13,468 nt of DNA from Cytophagaceae bacterium UBA6715 (GTDB lineage Bacteria; Bacteroidota; Bacteroidia; Cytophagales; Spirosomataceae): the NCBI GenBank assembly GCA_002454335.1, contig DKIP01000109.1, positions 809-14,276 on the forward strand. The letters are read 5' to 3'. Both the position numbers and the translations under genes were made by a program. Position 1 is the stretch's first letter; the number at the start of each line of letters is the position of its first letter. Shown here piece by piece: positions 7,667 to 13,468 of this stretch. The notes below the pieces were generated by a model. That model saw only the letters and a list, made by a program, of their open reading frames with translations. It was not told the origin of the DNA and did no database searches.

Positions 7667-10060
7667 TTAATATACTTGATTTACTGTGACGATCAGCGAA
7701 GGTATCGCAGGCCTACTCGGACTCGTTGTGGCAGGAGAATAGGCTATGTAAACTTGCGGATTTGAAACGCTCCACATGAGTTCGACTTGATCTCCTGCAT
7801 TCAAATTTTGGAAAAAATTCCACGATGCGACAGTTGCAGCCGTACTCACTCCCCCTGAAATAACAACTTCCGTCGCAGAGGCGGGAACGTTAACTCCATT
7901 TTTTCGTAACCAAATCTTGACCAACTGAACAGCTGTTCCCGCATTCCGATCTAATTGGGCTGAGAATTGGATGTTATATACCCCAGCATTTAAAAATCGT
8001 AATTGCGTGTCATTCTGCACGGAAATACCTGAAGCAAAGTCGGTATTACTTAATTTCATCGCAACTGCTGAATCCGCTGCCACAGCGATTTGATTTGTTA
8101 AGTCATAAAAACTCCCATAGGCCGCTGAGCTAAATGCGTCTGTTCCATTGCCCCGGACTATCCCCGTCAGTGTACTTACACCGGTTCCACCATTGGCTAC
8201 GGATATATTGCCTATCAATTTACTCGCTTGCATCGAAACGATCTTCGCATCGGTTACGTTGGCATCCACAATTTTCGAAGTTGTTACTGTACTATCGGCT
8301 AGATTCGAAAACTTAACCGCATTAGCTGCTAATCGGGGAGCCGTGGCCGTTCCAGTCAAATCGCCTGCTAATTGAATTTTCCCCAACTGCGTATTCGTCG
8401 CATTGGGTGTTGTTTGGGCATCAATATAGGCTTTAACGGCTTTTTGAGAAGGGTACAAGGTGTCACTTGCTGCGCTAGCTCCTAAATTGACCGCCGTACT
8501 ACGATTCGCGACATTTTCTTTTAGCACTAAACCTGGAACGCTTGGCGATGTGGCTGTTCCGGAAAGGTCGCCGGCCAACTGGATTTTACCCAATAGATTG
8601 GTTGTTGCATTGGGCGTTGTTTGCGCATCGATGTATGTTTTCACCGCTTTTTGGGAAGGATACAAATCATCGCTAGGAGCGGAGGCACCCAGGTTGGCCG
8701 CCACAGCTTTGTTCGCTAGGTTTTCTTTTAATGCCAATGCGGGAACCGTAGGTGCAGAGGCAGTTCCTGAAAGGTCGCCGGCCAACTGTACTTTTCCTTG
8801 AATCAATGTTGTTGCTTCGGGTGTCGTTTGCGCATCTACGTAAGTTTTTACCGCATTTTGCGTAGGATAAAGGGTTGTACTGTTACCTAAGTTCAAATTG
8901 TCCGACTTGTTGCCTACATTTTCCTTTAATGCCAAAGCCGGTACGGTAGGTGCGGAGGCGGTGCCTGAAAGATCACCGGCCAACTGGACTTTTCCTTGAA
9001 TGAGCGTTGTGGCCTCTGGAGTCGTTTGTGCGTCGATATAGGTTTTGACTGCTTTTTGGCTTGGGAATAAAACATCACTTGGATTTGTTGATCCTAAGTT
9101 AGCCGCTGTACTTTTATTCGCAGTATTTTCTTTTGTTGCCAAAGCAGGAACCGTAGGCGCAAAGAATGTGCCGGATAAATCCCCCGACAAAATTAGTTTT
9201 CCTGCGATGCTTGTCGTGGCATTTGGTGTCGTCTGAGCATCTACATACGCTTTCACGGCACGTTGGCTTGGATAAAAACCATCGGTCGCGTTTGCACCTC
9301 CTAGGTTGGTGGCTGCCGACTTATTTTGGAGTCTTTCGTAGGTGAAATTCAAATTCGTGATGACGCCATTTACTTCATTCGCCTGCGTGACCAATTGGTC
9401 TAATCGACGATTTTGAACACCGTTCAAAACATTGATGTCGGTAATGGATTGATTAATAACCGCGACTTGCGAGGAAGTTTGTAGATTATTCGTTTGAATA
9501 CCTTGAATGTCTTGTTTGTTTTTTAGAATATCGGCCTTTAATGGGTCTAGATCCTTTTTAGCAACAATTTGAATATCATCCGTGAACTGAGATAGTTTGG
9601 TCGGTGCGGAACGTACATTTTGGTAGTCGACACTTTCCGCATACAAGGCATAGGCTGAATAATTCAGGTTTTGCGTGCTTACGAGGGTAAATGTTTTTCC
9701 ATTGTCAAAACTGACATCTACTTGCATTTTCTTGGGATTGGCATCCCAAATGATCGCATCGAATTTATTGTATTTGCCTGTATTTGAGCTGTTTCCTGCG
9801 CCAATATTCAGATTGACCAAGCCATAGGCATCTGTCTTGGTACATTGCACTTCTTGGTAATCCAATTGTTCACTTTTGCCTATCAAACTGAATTTAATAC
9901 ATACATCACTCGATCCATACGGGAGGTTGGAAATGGTATTTCCGGGTACATCAATTGGATTCGGGTTAAGGATGACAGCCTGGTAATTTAAGTTTTTGGT
10001 TTGTGCCAAACTAGAGAATGCCAGCAGGAACAAACATGCGATGCGAATGTAGGTCAACAT
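7667..10060 (-). CDS. Exported phage-tail-fibre-like adhesin with five repeats and C1q/TNF-like head
   Basis: A 797-residue exported protein. Residues 1-19 (MLTYIRIACLFLLAFSSLA) are a signal peptide, followed by NLNYQAVILNP, the opening seen in many Bacteroidota fibre-like proteins. Residues ~25-150 are a beta-rich N-terminal domain. Residues ~165-245 look like a trimeric coiled coil (KKDLDPLKADILKNKQDIQ, then spaced Ile/Leu/Val). Residues 246 to ~580 are five repeats of 66-69 residues with the core YPSQKAVKTYIDAQTTP and QLAGDLSGTA. Residues ~590-650 contain SVANGGTGVSTLTG, a linker typical of tail fibres. Residues ~650-797 are a predicted C1q/TNF-like jelly roll (FLNAGVYNIQFSAQL, IWLRKNGVNV, VELMWSV). 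An extended trimeric stalk with a binding head is inferred. No T9SS tail is visible, so its route to the surface is unclear. It follows the small outer-membrane protein by 8 bases and is probably co-transcribed. No other phage gene is nearby. Target unknown. Confidence 0.88.
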   Translation of the reverse strand: MLTYIRIACLFLLAFSSLAQTKNLNYQAVILNPNPIDVPGNTISNLPYGSSDVCIKFSLIGKSEQLDYQEVQCTKTDAYGLVNLNIGAGNSSNTGKYNKFDAIIWDANPKKMQVDVSFDNGKTFTLVSTQNLNYSAYALYAESVDYQNVRSAPTKLSQFTDDIQIVAKKDLDPLKADILKNKQDIQGIQTNNLQTSSQVAVINQSITDINVLNGVQNRRLDQLVTQANEVNGVITNLNFTYERLQNKSAATNLGGANATDGFYPSQRAVKAYVDAQTTPNATTSIAGKLILSGDLSGTFFAPTVPALATKENTANKSTAANLGSTNPSDVLFPSQKAVKTYIDAQTTPEATTLIQGKVQLAGDLSGTASAPTVPALALKENVGNKSDNLNLGNSTTLYPTQNAVKTYVDAQTTPEATTLIQGKVQLAGDLSGTASAPTVPALALKENLANKAVAANLGASAPSDDLYPSQKAVKTYIDAQTTPNATTNLLGKIQLAGDLSGTATSPSVPGLVLKENVANRSTAVNLGASAASDTLYPSQKAVKAYIDAQTTPNATNTQLGKIQLAGDLTGTATAPRLAANAVKFSNLADSTVTTSKIVDANVTDAKIVSMQASKLIGNISVANGGTGVSTLTGIVRGNGTDAFSSAAYGSFYDLTNQIAVAADSAVAMKLSNTDFASGISVQNDTQLRFLNAGVYNIQFSAQLDRNAGTAVQLVKIWLRKNGVNVPASATEVVISGGVSTAATVASWNFFQNLNAGDQVELMWSVSNPQVYIAYSPATTSPSRPAIPSLIVTVNQVY
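8321..9325 (-). repeat. Five tandem coding repeats of about 207 bp in the fibre gene
   Basis: Units start at residues 246, 315, 384, 450 and 519 of the fibre. They are 69, 69, 66, 69 and about 62 residues long; the third lacks three residues near its start. Each unit runs NKS..NLG, then YPSQKAVKTYIDAQTTP, GK.QLAGDLSGTA and PALALKEN. Units 2 and 3 share 37 identical residues (345-381 and 411-447), yet the matching DNA (8918-9028 and 8720-8830) differs at 19 of 111 bases. Confidence 0.93.
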
Positions 10061-10068
10061 AAGGATAC

Positions 10069-10728
10069 TTAAGGGTTGATTTTAATCCCCAATGAGATCG
10101 TACTTGGGATAATGCGTAAGTGATTCACTGGATAATCGGGTTCTTTCACGGAGCTTAAATATTGGTATTTAACGAAACCGCTCACGAATTTACTGAGGTG
10201 ATGCACCAAAGCAATTGAATAACCGCCATAGATTCTAATCTTCGAAAATTGCGGCTGGTCGTCCAAGGGCAGGTATTGATTGGCAATATACTGATTTCCA
10301 TTCCACATTTTTGCCACAGAAGCAATGCCCTTGATATCCAATGAAACGGCCTGATTAATGGGTATTTCAGGTCCTATTTCACCGATAATTCCTACATGGT
10401 CTGCCTGGTAACTCAACGCAATCCCCTGCGTGTTTCCTACACTGTTGTATTGATTATAGGTTAAACCAAAGGCGTATTTGATTGTTGGCACGTAAAGCGG
10501 ATTATCGTCTTTATCCAATGATCCAAACATCTTGGAAACTTTCCACAATACATTTTCCCGTTTCAATTGGACATGTAAGCCCGTTGCGGGTTTAAGGTAG
10601 TCGACTAAGGCGCCGTTGAGATTTTGGTACTGATATTCGGTGGAGTTTCCTCCCACTTCGAAAACCAATTCTTGTGCGTTTGCTTCGTTGAGTATAAGGC
10701 AAGCAAACATGAGAAAGAGGATGCGCAT
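10069..10728 (-). CDS. Predicted small outer-membrane beta-barrel protein
   Basis: A 219-residue exported protein. MRILFLMFACLILNEANA is a signal peptide with likely cleavage before QELV. The rest is rich in alternating hydrophobic and polar strands with Tyr/Trp-Gly features (IKYAFGLTYNQYNS, IALSYQADHVGIIGEIGPE, IRIYGGYSIALVHHL, VSGFVKYQYLSS, STISLGIKI), the pattern of an 8-10 stranded outer-membrane barrel. It ends ISLGIKINP rather than in the usual terminal aromatic residue. I do not recognise a named family. It lies directly upstream of the fibre gene (8-base gap) with no terminator between them, so a role in anchoring or exporting the fibre is a reasonable inference, but nothing in the sequence proves it. 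A soluble periplasmic beta-rich protein is the alternative. Confidence 0.8.
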   Translation of the reverse strand: MRILFLMFACLILNEANAQELVFEVGGNSTEYQYQNLNGALVDYLKPATGLHVQLKRENVLWKVSKMFGSLDKDDNPLYVPTIKYAFGLTYNQYNSVGNTQGIALSYQADHVGIIGEIGPEIPINQAVSLDIKGIASVAKMWNGNQYIANQYLPLDDQPQFSKIRIYGGYSIALVHHLSKFVSGFVKYQYLSSVKEPDYPVNHLRIIPSTISLGIKINP

Positions 10729-10734
10729 GAAATG

Positions 10735-10771
10735 TTATAACGTTTTACGAAGATACAAAAAACGTTTATAA
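10735..10771 (-). promoter_or_regulatory. AT-rich inverted repeat enclosing a -7-like element upstream of the barrel/fibre unit
   Basis: On the - strand TTATAAACGTTTT and AAAACGTTATAA form a 12-base-pair inverted repeat with one bulged A and a 12-base interior. The interior holds TATCTTCG (complement of 10748-10755), one mismatch from the Bacteroidota -7 consensus TAnnTTTG and about 20 bases before the ATG at 10728. No convincing TTTG sits 19-21 bases upstream of it. The repeat also covers the stop codon of the flavoprotein gene. It could be an operator, a weak terminator without a T-run, or an AT-rich coincidence. Confidence 0.4.
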
Positions 10772-11977
10772 TCCACATGATTTTCCAGCGATGTACCCAG
10801 TTGTCCACGCACCTTGAAAATTAAAGCCGCCGGTAATGCCATCAATGTTTGTTACCTCTCCGGCAAAATAGAGTCCCGGTATTAATTTGCTTTGCATCGT
10901 GTTGACGTCAATTTCTTCCAGGTCGATCCCACCAGCTGTCACAAATTCTTCTTTGAACGTAGTTTTGCCTTGCACGTCGTAGCGGTCGTTGATGAGGGTA
11001 TTGATCAGTTTATTGGCATGTTTACCTACTAAATCTTGCCAGCGCATTTCGGGTTTGATTTCGTTTTTCTCCAATAAGTAAATCCATAACCTGTTGGGAA
11101 TAGGGAAGGGGTTATGATTTTGAAGCATTTTAGCCCCATGAATTTTTTGAATCGATTGAATTTCTTGTCGGAGACCCTCTTCCTTCATTTCATCGAGCCA
11201 ATTCACTAAAATGGAGCAGTTATAATTCTTCTCTGCAAGGATGCGGGCTCCCCAAGCAGACAGTTGCAAGATGGCAGGGCCGCTCATGCCCCAATGGGTA
11301 ATAAGAAGAGGTCCTATACCCAAGAGTTTTTGGCCTTCCATGCGTACACGAGCATGTTCAATCACTACACCCATCAAAGCTTTGATAGGTTCATTGGGCA
11401 TATTGAAGGTAAACAAGGAAGGTACAGGAGGAATAATGTTGTGGCCAAAGGATTCAATAGCAGTAAACCAAGTGCTTTTTGCTTGGCCTCCCACCGTGAT
11501 TATGACCCGGTCGGCAGAATGTATCCCTTGGTTAGTCTCGATTTCAAACCCATAATCTGTTTTTCTAATTTGCTCAACGGATTGATTGGTCTGTAATTCA
11601 ATCCCTAATTTTCGTGCTTCGTTCAGAAAGCAATCGATGATACTTTGGGATTCGTTGGACAAGGGGAATATACAGTTGTCAGGGTAAGTTTTTAGCGCAA
11701 CTCCGCGTGATTCAAACCAGTTGACGGTGTCTTGCGCGTTAAATTGTTCGAAGGCTTTACGGAGAAATTTCTCGCCCCTGGGATAGTTCTCGGAAAGCAT
11801 TCGGTTGTTGAACGTGGCATTTGTCACATTGCATCGTCCACCACCGGAAATTTTCACTTTCCCGAGGAACTTGCTCGTCTTTTCCAGGATGCTAACATGC
11901 ACATCTGGGAAATGGGATTTGGCGGCAATAGCGGCAAAGAAACCCGCGGCTCCTCCGCCGATGATGGTAATTTTCAA
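10766..11977 (-). CDS. BaiN/HI0933-family NAD(P)/FAD-dependent flavoprotein, TTG start
   Basis: A 403-residue flavoprotein of the HI0933/YhiN/BaiN family, close to the usual length of about 400. GGGAAG at 7-12 is the dinucleotide-binding glycine motif, and KISGGGRCNVTN at 42-53 is the family hallmark. Further family motifs are THWGMSGPAILQLSA at 227-241, VTAGGI at 346-351 and GLYFAGEVTNIDG...GGFNFQGAWTTGYIAG at 368-398. Members bind FAD and are presumed cytoplasmic oxidoreductases; the physiological substrate is unknown here, and the BaiN bile-acid role should not be carried over. The start is TTG at 11975-11977: no in-frame ATG lies in the gap upstream and the next internal Met (residue 60) would remove the FAD motif. 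It follows the NTF2-like gene by 29 bases. Confidence 0.93.
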   Translation of the reverse strand: MKITIIGGGAAGFFAAIAAKSHFPDVHVSILEKTSKFLGKVKISGGGRCNVTNATFNNRMLSENYPRGEKFLRKAFEQFNAQDTVNWFESRGVALKTYPDNCIFPLSNESQSIIDCFLNEARKLGIELQTNQSVEQIRKTDYGFEIETNQGIHSADRVIITVGGQAKSTWFTAIESFGHNIIPPVPSLFTFNMPNEPIKALMGVVIEHARVRMEGQKLLGIGPLLITHWGMSGPAILQLSAWGARILAEKNYNCSILVNWLDEMKEEGLRQEIQSIQKIHGAKMLQNHNPFPIPNRLWIYLLEKNEIKPEMRWQDLVGKHANKLINTLINDRYDVQGKTTFKEEFVTAGGIDLEEIDVNTMQSKLIPGLYFAGEVTNIDGITGGFNFQGAWTTGYIAGKSCGL

Positions 11978-12006
11978 GGGGTGAATGGCTAATGGGCTGC
12001 AAGATA

Positions 12007-12450
12007 CTATTGAATAGGCATATTCACTTGAATCTTCCAGGTATCATTGATTTTTTTGAAGAAATATAACCCTCTGCCTTGATAGATTCGTTGATGATTG
12101 GCATTGAATCGGCTGTATGTTACATCAAGATAGCAAGTGGATTCAGAAAGTATTGTCAATTGGGAAGAATCCGTTTTCGAATAGGAATAGCCCGGTTGAA
12201 GTTTATTTTCTCGAATGAATTTAATTGTCTCGATAAAACTAGTTTCATCTTTAAGAATAAGTGGGCTGTCGAGTAACAAAGAAACGGGATAGTGGAATTG
12301 GGTACCTAATGTCGCGTAATCAGCTTGTGTAAACGCTTGTAAATAGGCTTCCCATTTTGCTGTGAAAAAGGATTTATCAGGTGCCATGGCTTGTATTCGT
12401 AAGTTTAATAGGCAGCAAAAGCTGCAGAGTAAAAGTATTTTTTTTATCAT
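12007..12450 (-). CDS. Small secreted NTF2-like (SnoaL/DUF4440-type) protein
   Basis: A 147-residue protein with signal peptide MIKKILLLCSFCCLLNLRIQA. The mature part has the layout of an NTF2-like cone: an initial helix (FFTAKWEAYLQAFTQADYATL), a strand with FHYPVSLLL, a helix around SFIETIKFIRENKL, then strands ending in YQGRGLYFFKKINDTWKIQV. The last block, aromatic residues followed by a Trp-Lys-Ile strand, is typical of SnoaL and DUF4440 proteins. Such folds bind small ligands or act as enzymes, but I see no diagnostic catalytic set. It starts 6 bases after the stop of the 66-residue membrane protein gene, so both are probably on one mRNA. Family assignment is by pattern only. Confidence 0.78.
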   Translation of the reverse strand: MIKKILLLCSFCCLLNLRIQAMAPDKSFFTAKWEAYLQAFTQADYATLGTQFHYPVSLLLDSPLILKDETSFIETIKFIRENKLQPGYSYSKTDSSQLTILSESTCYLDVTYSRFNANHQRIYQGRGLYFFKKINDTWKIQVNMPIQ

Positions 12451-12456
12451 GGGGAA

Positions 12457-12657
12457 TTAGGGTTTATGACGAATGGAATCAATGAGTAAGCACAAACCAG
12501 CCTGGAAAATTACGAGCGATCCGGTACCATACCAAAACCATTCGCCACCTTGTAATTTGTTCATTCCCGCGTCAATCGCCATGGAGAGGCCACTTCCTGT
12601 CAAGAGTAATCCGCTGGTGGCTTGAAGGACCCAACGAGTCGTCGATTTATTTTTCAT
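12457..12657 (-). CDS. 66-residue membrane protein with two predicted transmembrane helices
   Basis: I do not recognise a family. The protein has a basic N-terminus (MKNKSTTRW), a hydrophobic stretch at ~9-28 (VLQATSGLLLTGSGLSMAI), a short polar loop, and a second one at ~42-60 (YGTGSLVIFQAGLCLLI), ending SIRHKP. This predicts a two-helix inner-membrane hairpin. Its ATG lies inside the end of the xylanase gene, with an 11-base overlap in another frame, and its stop is 6 bases before the next gene. That packing supports it as a real, translationally coupled gene. Confidence 0.72.
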   Translation of the reverse strand: MKNKSTTRWVLQATSGLLLTGSGLSMAIDAGMNKLQGGEWFWYGTGSLVIFQAGLCLLIDSIRHKP

Positions 12658-13468
12658 TTTTTAAAAGAGAAGTATAGATTGTTTTTCGGTTGTAATCATC
12701 ATCAAATAAGAGCGGATATTCCTTCGGTCTTTTGAAATATCCTCGAAGCCATGAATCGCGATCACCTACATTCCAAAAAGTGATCCCATATTGTTGATTC
12801 TTGGGGATGGCTCGGTATGCTTGAAAAACTAGCTGTAATTTTTCTAGTTGGGCAGCTTTGGCTGCATCGTCATAGACAAATGTGGAGTCATTTTTGGGAT
12901 TCACCGCCACATCTAATTCCGAAAAATGGATCGCAAGACCTGTTGCGGTGGATTGCTCGATGACCTGACGAATATCCTCATTTTTTGCTAGAATATTGAT
13001 GTGCATTTGCAGCCCTAATCCATGAATGGGTATGTGTCGCGCTTGTAATTCACGCACCATGTCCAAAATGGCTTGCATCTTTTTGGGATTCCCATCTTGT
13101 CCATAATCATTGTAAAACAACAGTGCTTCAGGATCAGCTTCATGTGCCCATTGAAAGCTTTTTGCGATGTAATCCGGAATGTTTTTCGACCAAATCGTAG
13201 GCCGCAGACTTCCATCGTCTAAAAAGGATTCATTGACGACATCCCAACCGGCGACCTGACCTTTATAATGTTTAACGACAGTTTGGATATGGTTTTTCAA
13301 CATGTCTTCCCAGGCTTTCGCATCGCCAGTAAACGCTTGCATCCATTTGGGTACTTGATTATGCCAAACCAAGGTGTGGCCATGAATTCGTTGCTTATTT
13401 CCTTGTGCGAACTGAACGATGGCGTCCCCCAGAGTAAATTCAAATCGGTTTTCCTCCGGGTGAATAAG
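12647..13468 (-). CDS. GH10 endo-beta-1,4-xylanase (5' truncated by window edge)
   Basis: A glycoside hydrolase family 10 catalytic domain running off the right edge; 273 residues are visible. The first residues, LIHPEENRFEFTLGDAIV, and HGHTLVWHNQVPKW are conserved GH10 substrate-cleft motifs, so the TTG at 13370-13372 is an internal Leu codon and not a start. WDVVNESF contains the acid/base Glu (visible residue 80, codon 13229-13231). IHFSELDVAV contains the nucleophile Glu (visible residue 184, codon 12917-12919). ITFWNVGDRDSWLRG completes the active-site wall. GH10 enzymes cleave internal beta-1,4 bonds of xylan with retention. The missing N-terminal part should hold the rest of the barrel and a signal peptide. 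The 3' end overlaps the next gene by 11 bases, so it heads or lies within an operon. A transfer of function to mixed-linkage glucan or arabinoxylan cannot be judged. Confidence 0.95.
   Translation of the reverse strand, partial: LIHPEENRFEFTLGDAIVQFAQGNKQRIHGHTLVWHNQVPKWMQAFTGDAKAWEDMLKNHIQTVVKHYKGQVAGWDVVNESFLDDGSLRPTIWSKNIPDYIAKSFQWAHEADPEALLFYNDYGQDGNPKKMQAILDMVRELQARHIPIHGLGLQMHINILAKNEDIRQVIEQSTATGLAIHFSELDVAVNPKNDSTFVYDDAAKAAQLEKLQLVFQAYRAIPKNQQYGITFWNVGDRDSWLRGYFKRPKEYPLLFDDDYNRKTIYTSLLKNEK

Noticed and set aside
8134..9236. Several open frames on the + strand opposite the fibre gene
   Set aside because: They lie antisense to the repeats, recur with the repeat period, and give low-complexity sequence with no domain. 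They are shadows of the repeated coding DNA.
8321..9325. CRISPR-like periodic repeats
   Set aside because: The period is about 207 bp, the units are in frame and coding, and there are no short palindromic repeats with unique spacers.
7667..10060. Prophage remnant because of the tail-fibre-like repeats
   Set aside because: The protein has its own signal peptide, its neighbours are host-type genes, and no capsid, terminase, tail or integrase gene is present.
11996..12010. TATCTTGC as a promoter -7 element for the flavoprotein gene
   Set aside because: It lacks one T of TAnnTTTG and has no TTTG 19-21 bases upstream; read-through from the preceding gene is simpler.
13370..13372. TTG as start codon of the xylanase
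   Set aside because: The frame continues to the window edge with conserved GH10 sequence (HPEENRFEF, HGHTLVWH), so this TTG is an internal Leu.

Overview
The window is protein-coding almost from end to end and reads as chromosomal DNA of a member of the Bacteroidota, probably a Cytophagales-like aquatic or plant-matter degrader. The main evidence is a C-terminal type IX secretion (T9SS) sorting domain, a predicted surface lipoprotein, promoter candidates of the Bacteroidota TTTG/TAnnTTTG type, few Shine-Dalgarno sequences, and secreted carbohydrate-active enzymes. The genus cannot be fixed from the sequence alone. No tRNA, rRNA, CRISPR array, transposase or integrase was seen. No gene-free stretch exceeds about 90 bases.

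Region 1 (1-5019, + strand). Two proteins built from VCBS/FG-GAP propeller repeats are joined by a TAATG stop/start overlap. The first, truncated by the left window edge, is very large and ends in a T9SS sorting tail. The second is a lipoprotein with two InlB-type repeats before its propeller. They look like a co-translated cell-surface or secreted binding pair.

Region 2 (5052-7578). A class V PLP-dependent aminotransferase-like enzyme with a KR-type Tat-like export signal (+) converges on a secreted serine esterase with an Ig-like N-terminal domain (-). A hairpin lies between them. The esterase has the best promoter candidate in the window, directly abutting the terminator of the gene upstream of it.

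Region 3 (7667-10728, - strand). A small outer-membrane-type protein is followed after 8 bases by a 797-residue exported fibre. The fibre has a predicted coiled coil, five ~69-residue repeats of the phage tail-fibre kind, a GGTG linker and a C1q/TNF-like head. A strong terminator closes the unit. This pair is the most interesting candidate system in the window. Two of its repeat units are identical over 37 residues although 19 of 111 nucleotides differ.

Region 4 (10766-13468, - strand). A tight run reads GH10 xylanase (truncated by the right edge), a 66-residue two-helix membrane protein, an NTF2-like secreted protein and a BaiN/HI0933-type flavoprotein starting at TTG. Gaps are -11, 6 and 29 bases. 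A 37-base gap with an AT-rich inverted repeat separates this run from region 3. The xylanase and the esterase suggest plant-polysaccharide use, but no SusC/SusD pair or regulator is inside the window.
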